Part shown: positions 16,432-24,103 of the stretch, one piece after another | Position numbering within the stretch: position 1 is the first letter of the stretch | Layout: every line of letters begins with the position of its first letter | Assembly (NCBI GenBank): GCA_963842125.1 | Contig: CAWJFE010000001.1 | Location: 496,001-560,000, forward strand | Length of the DNA: 64,000 nucleotides | From: CAWCWK01 sp963842125 | GTDB taxonomy: Bacteria; Pseudomonadota; Alphaproteobacteria; Rhizobiales; CAWCWK01 | Direction: 5' to 3' | Translations under genes and position numbers: made by a program | Notes under the pieces: model-generated | Databases searched by the model: none | What the model was told of the DNA's origin: nothing | Seen by the model: the letters and a program-made list of their open reading frames with translations, nothing else

Positions 16432-17037
16432 ATGGGCGTGGATCCAGTGATGGCGGTCTTCGCGTTCGCGATCGCGATCAGCCCCGGCCCGAGCAACGTC
16501 CTGCTTCTCGCGGCCGGCTCGCGACTGGACCTGCGGGCGGGCCTGGCGCTACTGGTCGGCATGGCCCTCGGCTATGCTGGGATCTGGGCGATTTCGGCAT
16601 CGTCGTTGCGCGCACTCGCAGAGCTCGACCACCTGATCATCAAGGTCGCGAAATGGGCGGCGGTTCTGTTGATGGGATGGCTCGCCGTCCGGCTTTGCAT
16701 GAAGCTGAGTGCATCTGGCAGCGATGACGCTGACGGTGCCAGGATAGACGCCGTTGGCATCTGGGACGGCTTCGCGTTCCAGTTGTCCAACCCAAAGGCA
16801 TGGACGACCGCGTTCGCCGCTAGCGCGCTGTTCTGCTCTCCCGCCTTAGGCGTCGAGGGTCACGCGATCGTCTTCGGCGCCATCGTCGGCATCGCCGTAC
16901 TTATCGGTTGCGGGGTCTGGTTGCTGGCCGGTCGATTGGGCGGAGCCTGGTTGCGTCGTCCCGCCATAGTACGCGTCCTGAACGCCTCACTCATCGCGAC
17001 CATCGTCGCGAGCGCGGTGCCGATTGTCATAGCGTGA
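16432..17037 (+). CDS. LysE/RhtB family exporter
   Basis: A 201-residue inner-membrane protein with about six hydrophobic helices. The LysE/RhtB N-terminal signature is visible (FAFAIAISPGPSNVLLLAAG, with the conserved P-G-P) and the mid-protein FQLSNPKAW matches the family N-P-K-A motif. Members export amino acids or their derivatives. Start ATG at 16432 is nine bases after GGGAGG; a GTG one codon upstream is possible. Confidence 0.9.
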   Translation: MGVDPVMAVFAFAIAISPGPSNVLLLAAGSRLDLRAGLALLVGMALGYAGIWAISASSLRALAELDHLIIKVAKWAAVLLMGWLAVRLCMKLSASGSDDADGARIDAVGIWDGFAFQLSNPKAWTTAFAASALFCSPALGVEGHAIVFGAIVGIAVLIGCGVWLLAGRLGGAWLRRPAIVRVLNASLIATIVASAVPIVIA

Positions 17038-17341
17038 GGTCGAGCGCGGTCTCCACCCCGGTTCGGTCCGACGTAGCGCGGCGGTTCGAGGACGGGCTCG
17101 GCCTCGATCTCCTCGACAAGGGTTTGGTATCGCCCTTCCGCCCTTGCCTACCGTCGAGGCGTTTGCTGACGCGGTCCGATCCTCGGCACCTTCCGGTGCT
17201 GCCATTGTCGGTTGGTCCCCTGGCGGCATGGTCGGGCTCGAGTTGGCCGGAGGGGTCAGCGGAGCCCTGGCTGGCGGTCCCGCTGGCCCTCCGGGACCGG
17301 GTCGGACCGCCCGGCGAGCAGTTTGGTCCAGGGCTCGGCCA
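17038..17341. other. 304-bp region with only a gene remnant
   Basis: Contains the putative hydrolase fragment listed separately. No complete gene, terminator or operator is evident. Confidence 0.4.
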
Positions 17342-17347
17342 TTATAG
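17120..17347 (+). pseudogene. Alpha/beta-hydrolase fragment
   Basis: A short open frame encodes LPTVEAFADAV followed by AAIVGWSPGGMVGLELAG, which matches the nucleophile elbow (G-x-S-x-G) and following helix of BioH-like alpha/beta hydrolases. The text after it degenerates into Gly/Pro-rich sequence and no catalytic Asp/His region follows, so this looks like a decayed piece. Assignment rests on about 30 residues. Confidence 0.4.
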
Positions 17348-18223
17348 ACCGTCTGCGATCAGGTCGAACACGAGCCTGATCCGCGGGTTGGTTCTCAGTT
17401 CCCGATGGGCGACCAGCCAGGTTTCGATCGCGATCGGCTCGAAATCGGGGAACGGATTCTCCAATTCCGGATAGGCTTCGCCGATAGCGACCGGCAGGAT
17501 CCCGATCCCGAGGCCTTCCCGCATCAGCGCGACGGAGAGCGTCACGCTCGACGTGAGGAAGTTGAAGCTCGCCGCCGTGAGCGCGATCCCGCGTGATGCC
17601 ATGAGGGCTAGGCGTTGTTCGGGCGCATCGAAACCGACGAAGTGCATCGTCGCAAGATCGGCGGCGCTCGACGGGCGACCGACTTCGTCGAGGTACTGCG
17701 TCGACGCGTAAAGCTGCCCCGCCATGTCGCGCAGTCGTTTCGCGAAGAGGTTCTCGTCCTGCGGGCGCGCGTGCCGGATCGCGATGTCGGCTTCGCGCCG
17801 CCGCAGATCGCTCGTTTCGTTCGAAGCGATGATCTCGATCTGAAGCTCCGGCGCTCTGGTCCGAAGGTCCTTGAGCACTCGCGGCAGGACGTAGGTCGCC
17901 ATGCCGTTGGTCGCGGCGATCACCACCTTGCCCGTGACGGCTTCGGACTGACCGGTGGCCGTCAGGGCGATGCGGTTGGCCGCGTCCCCCATGCCGCGGA
18001 AATGTTCCAGCAACTCCGCACCGGTCTGCGTCAGAAGTAATGCGCGCGACGTTCGCTCGAAGAGGGTTACGCCAAGGGCTTCTTCAAGACCTGCGACCTG
18101 GCGACTGAGGGTCGGTTGCGTCAGCCCAAGCGCGCGGGCGGCGGCCGATAGCGAGCCTTCCTCGGCCGTCACGAGAAACGCGCGAGCCTGGTTCCAGTCG
18201 AAGGCCGATCGTTGCCACTCCAT
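17342..18223 (-). CDS. LysR family transcriptional regulator
   Basis: A 293-residue regulator. Helix-turn-helix at about residues 8-67 (ARAFLVTAEEGSLSAAARAL, LTQPTLSRQVAGLEEALG) and a LysR substrate-binding domain from about 95 on (GKVVIAATNGMATYVLPRVL). Start is the ATG at 18221-18223 (MEWQRSAFDWN); longer readings upstream are not homologous. Divergent from the methyltransferase gene, with inverted repeats in the shared 100 bp. Confidence 0.92.
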   Translation of the reverse strand: MEWQRSAFDWNQARAFLVTAEEGSLSAAARALGLTQPTLSRQVAGLEEALGVTLFERTSRALLLTQTGAELLEHFRGMGDAANRIALTATGQSEAVTGKVVIAATNGMATYVLPRVLKDLRTRAPELQIEIIASNETSDLRRREADIAIRHARPQDENLFAKRLRDMAGQLYASTQYLDEVGRPSSAADLATMHFVGFDAPEQRLALMASRGIALTAASFNFLTSSVTLSVALMREGLGIGILPVAIGEAYPELENPFPDFEPIAIETWLVAHRELRTNPRIRLVFDLIADGL

Positions 18224-18228
18224 GATCT

Positions 18229-18265
18229 GCGTATACCGGACCCAGAAGGATACGCAATTTCGTAT
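18229..18265. promoter_or_regulatory. Overlapping inverted repeats GCGTAT / ATACGC / CGTAT, putative LysR operator
   Basis: GCGTAT at 18229-18234 is the reverse complement of ATACGC at 18250-18255, and ATACG (18250-18254) pairs with CGTAT (18261-18265) across 6 bp. The sites lie directly upstream of the LysR start, as expected for autoregulation and for control of the divergent gene. Confidence 0.4.
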
Positions 18266-18323
18266 TGGACGTAGTCGGTTCAGAACGGTCTCGACACTGA
18301 TCTCGACCGAACGGACCTGCGCG

Positions 18324-19130
18324 ATGACCATAGCCGAACGAACATGGGCAACGTCATCCATGCCCGGCTCACCGGGGAGCATTCCTATCGTGAGCGGCGG
18401 TTTTGGGTCTTGGGAGCTCGCCTTGCGTCGCCGGACGCGTACCGCAGGGGACCTCGCCGACCTGTACGATCGTGCGTCGAAGAGTTGGGCACGAACGTCA
18501 CGCCGGTTTGGGCTCGAAACGGCGTACCGCGATCCGCTGATCGCAAGCGGTGCGGTGGACGTGCTTGCCAAGCCGTCAGCTCGCGTCCTCGATTGCGGGA
18601 TCGGAAGTGGAAACCTGTCGCTGGCCCTTGCCGGCATCGCTCGCGAACCGCTCGACCACCACGGCATCGACACCTCCGGCGCGATGCTCGTGGCGGCAAA
18701 CGACGAGCTGCGTCGTGCCGCGATCGTACCCCAGCTCCATAAAGCGGATGTCCGTGCGATCCCCTACCCCGATCGCACCTTCGACGTCGTGATGGCGGCG
18801 CATGTTCTGGAACACCTCTCCGAGCCTCAAGTCGCGCTCCATGAGATGGTCCGCGTGCTCAAACCCGGCGGCGTCCTGTTCGCCTGCATGACGCGGCGAT
18901 CCGCGTTCGGGGCGATCGTGCAGCTTCGCTGGCGCACCTGGATGGTGAGCGATCAGCAGGGCATCGCATGGCTCCGGGAAAGTGGCCTGGAGGATATCGG
19001 GTTGCAGCCGATCGGATTGGGGTTCGGAGCCGGCCGGGCCAGCACGGCTTTCTGGGCGGGAAAGCCCGTAGAAGCGTCCGGTTCGTCTCGGAACGAAGGT
19101 GTCACGCCCCGTGGGGGAACCGTGCGATGA
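18324..19130 (+). CDS. Class I SAM-dependent methyltransferase
   Basis: A 268-residue methyltransferase of the Methyltransf_11/25 type. SAM motif I reads VLDCGIGSGNLSLAL (about residues 88-102), followed by the acidic loop HGIDTSGAML, motif post-II around IPYPDRTFDVVMAAHVLEHL and HEMVRVLKPGGVLFAC. Substrate unknown. Start chosen at the ATG at 18324; the frame is open further upstream through the divergent LysR promoter. The stop overlaps the next ATG (ATGA at 19127-19130). Confidence 0.88.
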   Translation: MTIAERTWATSSMPGSPGSIPIVSGGFGSWELALRRRTRTAGDLADLYDRASKSWARTSRRFGLETAYRDPLIASGAVDVLAKPSARVLDCGIGSGNLSLALAGIAREPLDHHGIDTSGAMLVAANDELRRAAIVPQLHKADVRAIPYPDRTFDVVMAAHVLEHLSEPQVALHEMVRVLKPGGVLFACMTRRSAFGAIVQLRWRTWMVSDQQGIAWLRESGLEDIGLQPIGLGFGAGRASTAFWAGKPVEASGSSRNEGVTPRGGTVR

Positions 19131-19834
19131 TAGCACTGCGCCGATCCGAACGGGCGTTGCTGGCGTTCATACTGGTCTACTCGCTCGCGCCGACCGCCGG
19201 TGGACTGATACGCATGCTCGAACTGGCCGGCGGTCCGGCCATCGCGCCTCCGAATCCGCGCGCCCTGGCCGATCCGTTCCCGATCACGCTCCACATCCTG
19301 ACCAGTCTCGTGTTCTGCATCGCCGGCGCGCTTCAGTTCCTGCCGAGCATCAGACGCCACAACCGGGCATGCCATCGCATCAACGGGCGTGTCGTCGCCG
19401 TCGCGGGATGCGTGTCGGCGGCGACCGGCTTGTGGATGACGCACGCCTACATGTTTCCGGCGGACCTTCAGGGGAGCCTCCTCTACTGGGTCAGGATGGT
19501 GCTTGGATCGTCGATGATCGTTCTTATCGTCTGGGCGGTGATCGCGATCCGGTCCCGCGACATTTTCCGACACGCCGCTTCGATGACACGCGCCTACGCG
19601 ATCGCGCAGGGCGCATCGACGCAGACCATGTTCGGGATCGCCTGGATCGTCTTCGCCGGGTCGGAGGCGATGGGCCCGGTGCGCGATGGCCTGATGGTAA
19701 CCGCGTGGATCCTCAACCTAGCGGTCGCGGAGTTCTTGATCACGCGTTTACCGAAACCTGAGGCGCGTTCAACTGGACCGGTGGTGCCAATAAGGCTGCG
19801 GTTTCTTACCAATAGTGCGAAAGAGAGAGTTTGA
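19127..19834 (+). CDS. DUF2306 family membrane protein
   Basis: A 235-residue protein with about six transmembrane helices (LLAFILVYSLAPTAGG, ITLHILTSLVFCIAGALQFL, MVLGSSMIVLIVWAVIAI and others). The invariant-looking H in TLHILTSL and R-x-H-R-x-N-G-R-type loop (IRRHNRACHRINGRV) fit DUF2306, related to cytochrome b561-like or YkoE-type folds of unknown role. Coupled to the methyltransferase upstream by ATGA overlap; the next gene starts one base after its stop. Confidence 0.82.
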   Translation: MIALRRSERALLAFILVYSLAPTAGGLIRMLELAGGPAIAPPNPRALADPFPITLHILTSLVFCIAGALQFLPSIRRHNRACHRINGRVVAVAGCVSAATGLWMTHAYMFPADLQGSLLYWVRMVLGSSMIVLIVWAVIAIRSRDIFRHAASMTRAYAIAQGASTQTMFGIAWIVFAGSEAMGPVRDGLMVTAWILNLAVAEFLITRLPKPEARSTGPVVPIRLRFLTNSAKERV

Positions 19835-19835
19835 A

Positions 19836-20243
19836 ATGAATACTTTTTCGAGAGATCCGCGCGTGTTCCTCACGGTGCTTTGGATCTTCGTCGTGTTGAA
19901 TTTCTTCGCCAGAGACATTCACGAAATGATTCGGCCCGGCATGCTGGAGCAGATGATGTCGGGCACGATCGACGGCGTCGTAATTACAGAAGCGCTGATG
20001 CTTCTGGGCGTCGCGATGATCGAGATGCCCATCCTCATGACAGTCCTCGCATTGGTGCTTCCTCGGCGCATCAACCGGTGGACCAATGTGTGCACCAGCG
20101 TACTCACGATGGCCATGATCATCGCGGGCAACCTCGATCCCGACCTCGACAACCTGTTCTTCATGGGCGTTCAGCTGATTGCCTTGATCATCATCGTTCG
20201 CGTCGCATGGCGCTGGTCCGCAGATCGGCCGGCTGACGCTTGA
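19836..20243 (+). CDS. Small four-helix membrane protein, DUF6326-like
   Basis: A 135-residue integral membrane protein with four hydrophobic segments (VFLTVLWIFVVLNFFARD, ITEALMLLGVAMIEMPILM, VLTMAMIIAGNLD, GVQLIALIIIVRVAW). The pattern of an acidic residue pair after helix 1 and IEMP in helix 2 resembles DUF6326. Function unknown. A GAGAGAG ribosome site precedes the ATG. Base composition is less GC-rich than neighbouring genes, as in the rest of this accessory stretch. Confidence 0.75.
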   Translation: MNTFSRDPRVFLTVLWIFVVLNFFARDIHEMIRPGMLEQMMSGTIDGVVITEALMLLGVAMIEMPILMTVLALVLPRRINRWTNVCTSVLTMAMIIAGNLDPDLDNLFFMGVQLIALIIIVRVAWRWSADRPADA

Positions 20244-20246
20244 ACT

Positions 20247-20264
20247 CAGGCTCGATCGAGCCTG
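20247..20264. terminator. 18-bp perfect palindrome after the DUF6326-like gene
   Basis: CAGGCTCGATCGAGCCTG begins three bases after the stop codon. It is a plausible terminator or RNA-stabilising hairpin for the three-gene operon, though no T-tract follows. Confidence 0.45.
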
Positions 20265-20492
20265 TCGTTGCAAACGCGCTCCGTAGCGCTCCGCAGCAAT
20301 TGTGAGATATCTCTTCCGGGGACATCCCGTCAGCCTGGATTCGAAGACCCATCGGTTCGCCGCCATTGCGAGACCGAGGCGAATGACGCGAGGCCTGTGG
20401 ATGGGTGCGTGCGCTCCAAGGGTGAAGAACCAGTCGGGTCGTCATCCGCGATGACGCCTATCCCAAGGAGACCGAACGCGTTTCGCCGCCCC

Positions 20493-20954
20493 CTATTGGT
20501 CCGAGTGGACCTCGAACTCCAGGATCTCGTCGCCATGCTCGTCGCGCTTGCCTGTCGGCTTCCAGCCGAGATGCCGATAGAAGCCGTGCGAACGCACACC
20601 CGGATCCGATGAGCATAGCAGGAACGGTTGATCGAAGCCCGCATCTGCCAGGGTCTCCACCGTCCGGGAGAGAAGCCGCCTGCCTAAGCCGCAGCCTTCG
20701 AATTCGGGTCTGATGACCAAGACTGCGACCTCGCCGTCGCGCACGTTCGCGAAGCAGTAGCCGATCATCAGATCGCCATCGAACGCGACATGGCCGGGCA
20801 GCGTTCCGTCCGCGACCGCGCGCTTCCACGAGTTCGTCGTAACGCTTCGCTCGGCGAGCTGGGCTTCCGAGAGAGCGTTCTCCCGGGTTTGACCGCGCAG
20901 AACTAGACAGTCGGGAGCGTCGTTCGGCTCGGCGGCTCTGATGAGATACGTCTC
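20493..20954 (-). pseudogene. GNAT acetyltransferase without an evident start codon
   Basis: Homology-like sequence runs for about 153 residues in one frame: ETYLIRAAEPNDAPDCLVLR, then ENALSEAQLAERSV, PGHVAFDGDLMIGYCFANV, and the acetyl-CoA motif LVIRPEFEGCGLGRRLLSR, then SHGFYRHLGWKPTG. Relatives of this layout begin M-T-Y-L-I-R, but here the codon before ACG-TAT is GAG and no ATG, GTG or TTG is found between it and the ATG of MIGYCF, which would delete the N-terminal half. Either the initiator is lost, or translation starts at the internal ATG at 20766-20768 (91 residues, probably inactive). Confidence 0.55.
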
Positions 20955-21191
20955 GGGAGCATGGTCGTGTGCGATGGCCTGCCCCTGTGGGCGTGGTTCG
21001 GATCTAGAGTTCCAGCTCCGAAGACTGAAGGCGGCCCGGACAGGTGGGCGAGAGCGTAGCGTAAGGCAGCCGAGCCGAGCCGATCAATACGTTGTTTTTG
21101 CGCGGCACCTTACGCTTCGGTGCTATCGCACCTCCTCTGGAACGCCTTCAGGTTCGATCCTCCAAGGTCTGCGGCACGGCCCCTGCGGTCC
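20955..21191. other. 237-bp intergenic region with one repeat copy
   Basis: Holds the inverted dispersed repeat copy at 21091-21144. Nothing else recognisable. Confidence 0.4.
21091..21144 (-). repeat. Dispersed repeat, copy 4 (module A, inverted, diverged)
   Basis: On the minus strand it reads GTTCCAGAGGAGGTGCGATA followed by GCACCGAAGCGTAAGGTGCC and GCGCAAAAACAA, closely matching module A of the other copies. The TAGAGC ends are not preserved, so this looks like an older copy. Confidence 0.65.
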
Positions 21192-21896
21192 TCACGTCCG
21201 CGCTCTCTCGAATGCGGCCCAGGCGTCGCGCAATCGATCGATGTCGAAGCCGGGTTCGCGGGCGGGGCCGAGAATCAGGGCTTCGCTTTGCTCGAGCGTG
21301 TGGAGGGCCGCCTCCAGTTCGGGCAAGGCGTCGGGGGGAACGACGACCGCGCCGTGGAGATCGGCGTGGACGAGGTCGCCCTCCTCAACGCGCAGACCGA
21401 ACACCGTGACCGGCTCGCCGATGCTGCGCACATGGACGAAGCCATGGCTGGGTCCGGTTCCGGCCGCGATCACGGGGAAGGCGTCGTCGAGATCGCCCAG
21501 GTCTCGGACGAGCCCGTTGGTGAGCGCGCCCGCGAGCCCGAGCCCCTTGTGCACCGCGACATGCACCTCGCCCCACCACGCGCCCACGCAATCGGGCGCG
21601 TCCACGTCCTCGATGACGGCGATCGCGGGCCTCGGTCCACGGGCCATGCTTTCGAAATAGGCCATGCGGCGGGCCTGCGTCGCCTCGATACCGTCCTCGG
21701 ATGGCGCGGAGCCGCGAATGCTGGCGGTGCGCGCGTAGCCGACGATCGGGCACCCGTCGGCTACGCTCGAGAGCGGCGTCCCACGCGTGAAGCCGTCAAA
21801 GCCTCGCCGGCCTTGCGCCACCTCGATCGCGTTGCACACGGTCGGCGTGTCGACCGCTTGCAGTCTCCGCAGGAGTGCCTCGTCCATGACGGTCAC
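21192..21896 (-). CDS. RraA-like / 4-hydroxy-4-methyl-2-oxoglutarate aldolase family protein
   Basis: A 234-residue protein of the RraA fold, which includes divalent-metal pyruvate aldolases and RNase E inhibitors. The family motif G-x-V-R-D is seen in LTNGLVRDLGDL, with preceding CVGAWWGEVHVAVHKGLGL and following IGEPVTVFGLRVEEGDLVHAD. Most likely an aldolase or decarboxylase acting on an oxo-acid. Start taken as GTG at 21896 (VTVMDEALL) behind GGGGGAGAG; a GTG at 21914 overlapping the regulator stop and an ATG at 21887 are alternatives. It is co-transcribed with the GntR gene and divergent from the ABC importer. Confidence 0.87.
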   Translation of the reverse strand: MTVMDEALLRRLQAVDTPTVCNAIEVAQGRRGFDGFTRGTPLSSVADGCPIVGYARTASIRGSAPSEDGIEATQARRMAYFESMARGPRPAIAVIEDVDAPDCVGAWWGEVHVAVHKGLGLAGALTNGLVRDLGDLDDAFPVIAAGTGPSHGFVHVRSIGEPVTVFGLRVEEGDLVHADLHGAVVVPPDALPELEAALHTLEQSEALILGPAREPGFDIDRLRDAWAAFERART

Positions 21897-21910
21897 CGCG
21901 TCTCTCCCCC

Positions 21911-22576
21911 TCACGCGACACGGCTTTCGGCCGTCGTCGTTCCGTGGCGCAACTCGTAGGCTCTTCGGTAAGCCGCGCTCGACGCGGGCAGGTGCGCGAC
22001 GATGCCCGCCTCGTAATCTCTCGTGCTGTCACCGGCCATGGCGGTGATGATGGCGTGATGCTGTGCGATCACCGTCGCCATATGCGCGGGATCGTCATAT
22101 TTGATCGCGCGGATGATATGCACACGGCGGGCATAGTCGGCGATCGCAGCCGTCAGCATCGCGTTCGGGCAGGTCGCGTATTGCACCGCGTGAAACCGGA
22201 TATTGGCGTGGAAGACGGCGCGGAAGTCCTCCCGCCGCACGGCTGTCTCGTGTTCGTCCTGCACGGACCGCAGCTCGGCCAGCACCGCCGGGGACACGGG
22301 CAGGGACGTCATGCGCGCGGCGCTCGTCTCGAGAATGCGGCGGACCTCGTAGAGCTCGTCGATCATGTCGGGCGTCGGCTCGCTCACCTCCACGCCCCGG
22401 TTCGGAAAGCGCTGGATGATGCCGCGCTTCTCCAGCACCGCGAAGGACGCCCGCAGGACATGGCGCGACGTGGCATAGCGCTTCACGAGCCGCTCCTCGA
22501 CGAGCCGAGACCCCGTGGCGAGGACCCCGAAGACGATGTCCTCCTCGATACGCTCGGCCAGATCTTCCCCTGCCAT
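21911..22576 (-). CDS. GntR family regulator, FCD (FadR) subfamily
   Basis: A 221-residue regulator. The winged helix-turn-helix spans about residues 5-65 (LAERIEEDIVFGVLATGSRL, YATSRHVLRASFAVLEKRGI) and the all-helical FCD ligand domain follows, with metal-binding candidates in RFHAVQYATCPN and AQHHAIITAM. Start is the ATG at 22574-22576 with GGGAGG at good spacing. It probably represses the divergent importer through the sites at 22639-22660, and is induced by the imported compound or a catabolite. Confidence 0.9.
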   Translation of the reverse strand: MAGEDLAERIEEDIVFGVLATGSRLVEERLVKRYATSRHVLRASFAVLEKRGIIQRFPNRGVEVSEPTPDMIDELYEVRRILETSAARMTSLPVSPAVLAELRSVQDEHETAVRREDFRAVFHANIRFHAVQYATCPNAMLTAAIADYARRVHIIRAIKYDDPAHMATVIAQHHAIITAMAGDSTRDYEAGIVAHLPASSAAYRRAYELRHGTTTAESRVA

Positions 22577-22638
22577 CGCATGTCCTCCCAGGAAAGCCAT
22601 ACCGATCCCCGGCCGGCAAAGAAAGATCATCGCCAGGA

Positions 22639-22660
22639 TTGTAGACAATATTGTAGACAT
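22639..22660. promoter_or_regulatory. Double GntR/FCD operator
   Basis: Two copies, TTGTAGACAA (22639-22648) and TTGTAGACAT (22651-22660), of the TNGTNNNACNA-like half-palindrome recognised by FCD regulators, spaced 12 bp apart. They lie between the divergent GntR and solute-binding-protein genes. Confidence 0.65.
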
Positions 22661-22749
22661 CTCGTAGATGCGTTGGCAGACTGTTGGCGGAGACCCTGGT
22701 CGGGGAGCTTCGCAGCGTTCGGGCAAAGACCCGTCGGGAGGAGACATTC

Positions 22750-24039
22750 ATGAGATCCCTATTCACCTTTGCAAATGCGGCCCTGTTGGCCGGTTCCGCA
22801 CTCATGGGCACGGCGGCGTTCGCGGCCGAGCTCTCCGAGGGCAAGCCGTATGAGGGCACCGAGCTCAACGTGCTCGCCGTGAAGTCGAGCCAGTTCGAGG
22901 CGCACGAGGCGCGGCTCGCCGACTTCGAAGAGAAGACCGGCATTACGGTGCGCTACGATTACGTGCCGTTTCCCAACATGCGGGAAGCCTTGACGGCCGA
23001 GATGGTCGGCGGCGCGGGCGGCTACGACGTCGTCTCGGTGATGGACCAGTGGGTGCCGTCGATGGCGCTCCTGCTCGATCCCATCGAGGAGGGCATCGAG
23101 GCGCGCCAGATCGATCTCTCCAACTGGCCGGACGCCCATCTCAACCAAGGCCGCATCGATGGCGCGCTGAACGGCCTGCCCGTGCGCGGTCACGTGCAGC
23201 TCATGTTCTACCGCAAGGACGTGCTGGACGAACTCGGCCTCGAGCCGCCCAAGACCTGGACCGAGGTGGTCGAGGCGTCGAAGGCGATTCAGGACGCAAC
23301 CGACATGGCCGGCATCGCGCTGCCCTATGGCAAGGGCAACGCGCAGAACCTGATGGTCTGGTACGACCTTCTGACCGCCAAGGGCGGCGCGCTCTTCGAT
23401 GCCGACGGCAATCCGGTCTTCAACTCGGAGGCGGCCGTCGCGGCGACAGAGGACTATATCGGCTTCCTCACCAGGGACGAGATCGTCCCGCCCGGCTCGG
23501 CCGGCTTTGTCGAGCAGGACGCCGTCAACTCGTTCAAGCAGGGCAACGCGGCCATGCTGCCGGTCTGGTGGTGGGTGCGCTCGCAGCTGACCGACCCCGA
23601 GCAGTCCAAGCTGACCGAGGAGCAGATCGGCTTCGTCGCCGTCCCGACCTACGAGGGATCGGAGAACAAGACCTATACCAACACCTGGGTCTTCGGCGTC
23701 ACCGAGACGTCGGACAAGAAGGACGCCGCGATGGAGTTCCTGACCTGGCTGACGGACCCGGCGCTCGAGAAGGAAGTCCTGCTCGACGAGAGCCTGACGG
23801 AAGTCGTCGCCGTGCAGCTTCCCAACCTCGAGGATGAGGCCGTGAACGCGCGTTGGGGCGGCATGCACCAGGCCGCCGCCACGGCCCTGCGCGGCGCCAC
23901 GCCGCTCGTCTATACCGAGGAATGGGCGCAGATCTCGGAGATCCTCGAGACCACCATCTCGTCCCTCGCCGCCGATCCGTCGCTCGACGCGAAGGACGCG
24001 CTCGACGAGGCGGCCGAGCGCGTCGAAGCGATCCGCTAG
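22750..24039 (+). CDS. ABC importer solute-binding protein, carbohydrate (family 1) type
   Basis: A 429-residue periplasmic binding protein. Signal peptide at 1-25 (FANAALLAGSALMGTAAFAA, cleavage after AFA-A). The mature part shows the family-1 layout: ELNVLAVKSSQFE, MWYD-type core (MVWYDLLTAKGGALFDADG), and late segments NTWVFGVTETSDKKDAAMEF. It delivers a sugar or sugar derivative to the two permeases encoded downstream. RBS GGGAGGAG precedes the ATG. A strong hairpin follows its stop. Confidence 0.92.
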   Translation: MRSLFTFANAALLAGSALMGTAAFAAELSEGKPYEGTELNVLAVKSSQFEAHEARLADFEEKTGITVRYDYVPFPNMREALTAEMVGGAGGYDVVSVMDQWVPSMALLLDPIEEGIEARQIDLSNWPDAHLNQGRIDGALNGLPVRGHVQLMFYRKDVLDELGLEPPKTWTEVVEASKAIQDATDMAGIALPYGKGNAQNLMVWYDLLTAKGGALFDADGNPVFNSEAAVAATEDYIGFLTRDEIVPPGSAGFVEQDAVNSFKQGNAAMLPVWWWVRSQLTDPEQSKLTEEQIGFVAVPTYEGSENKTYTNTWVFGVTETSDKKDAAMEFLTWLTDPALEKEVLLDESLTEVVAVQLPNLEDEAVNARWGGMHQAAATALRGATPLVYTEEWAQISEILETTISSLAADPSLDAKDALDEAAERVEAIR

Positions 24040-24049
24040 AGCGTACTCC

Positions 24050-24073
24050 GGGCCGGGGCGCGAGCTCCGGCCC
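24050..24073. promoter_or_regulatory. Intercistronic hairpin after the solute-binding-protein gene
   Basis: GGGCCGGGGC - GCGA - GCTCCGGCCC, a 10-bp stem with one mismatch and a tetraloop. No T-tract. Such hairpins typically stabilise the upstream message and lower permease expression relative to the binding protein. Confidence 0.55.
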
Positions 24074-24103
24074 TTCAATCGTCACTGCGAGGGAGGATCG
24101 GCA

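Noticed and set aside
17144..17347. Complete small hydrolase gene
   Set aside because: Only the nucleophile elbow region is present and the following sequence is degenerate.
15236..21144. Genomic island integrated at tRNA-Pro
   Set aside because: The tRNA 3' end points away from the accessory stretch, no duplicated 3' end was found at the far side, and no integrase is present.
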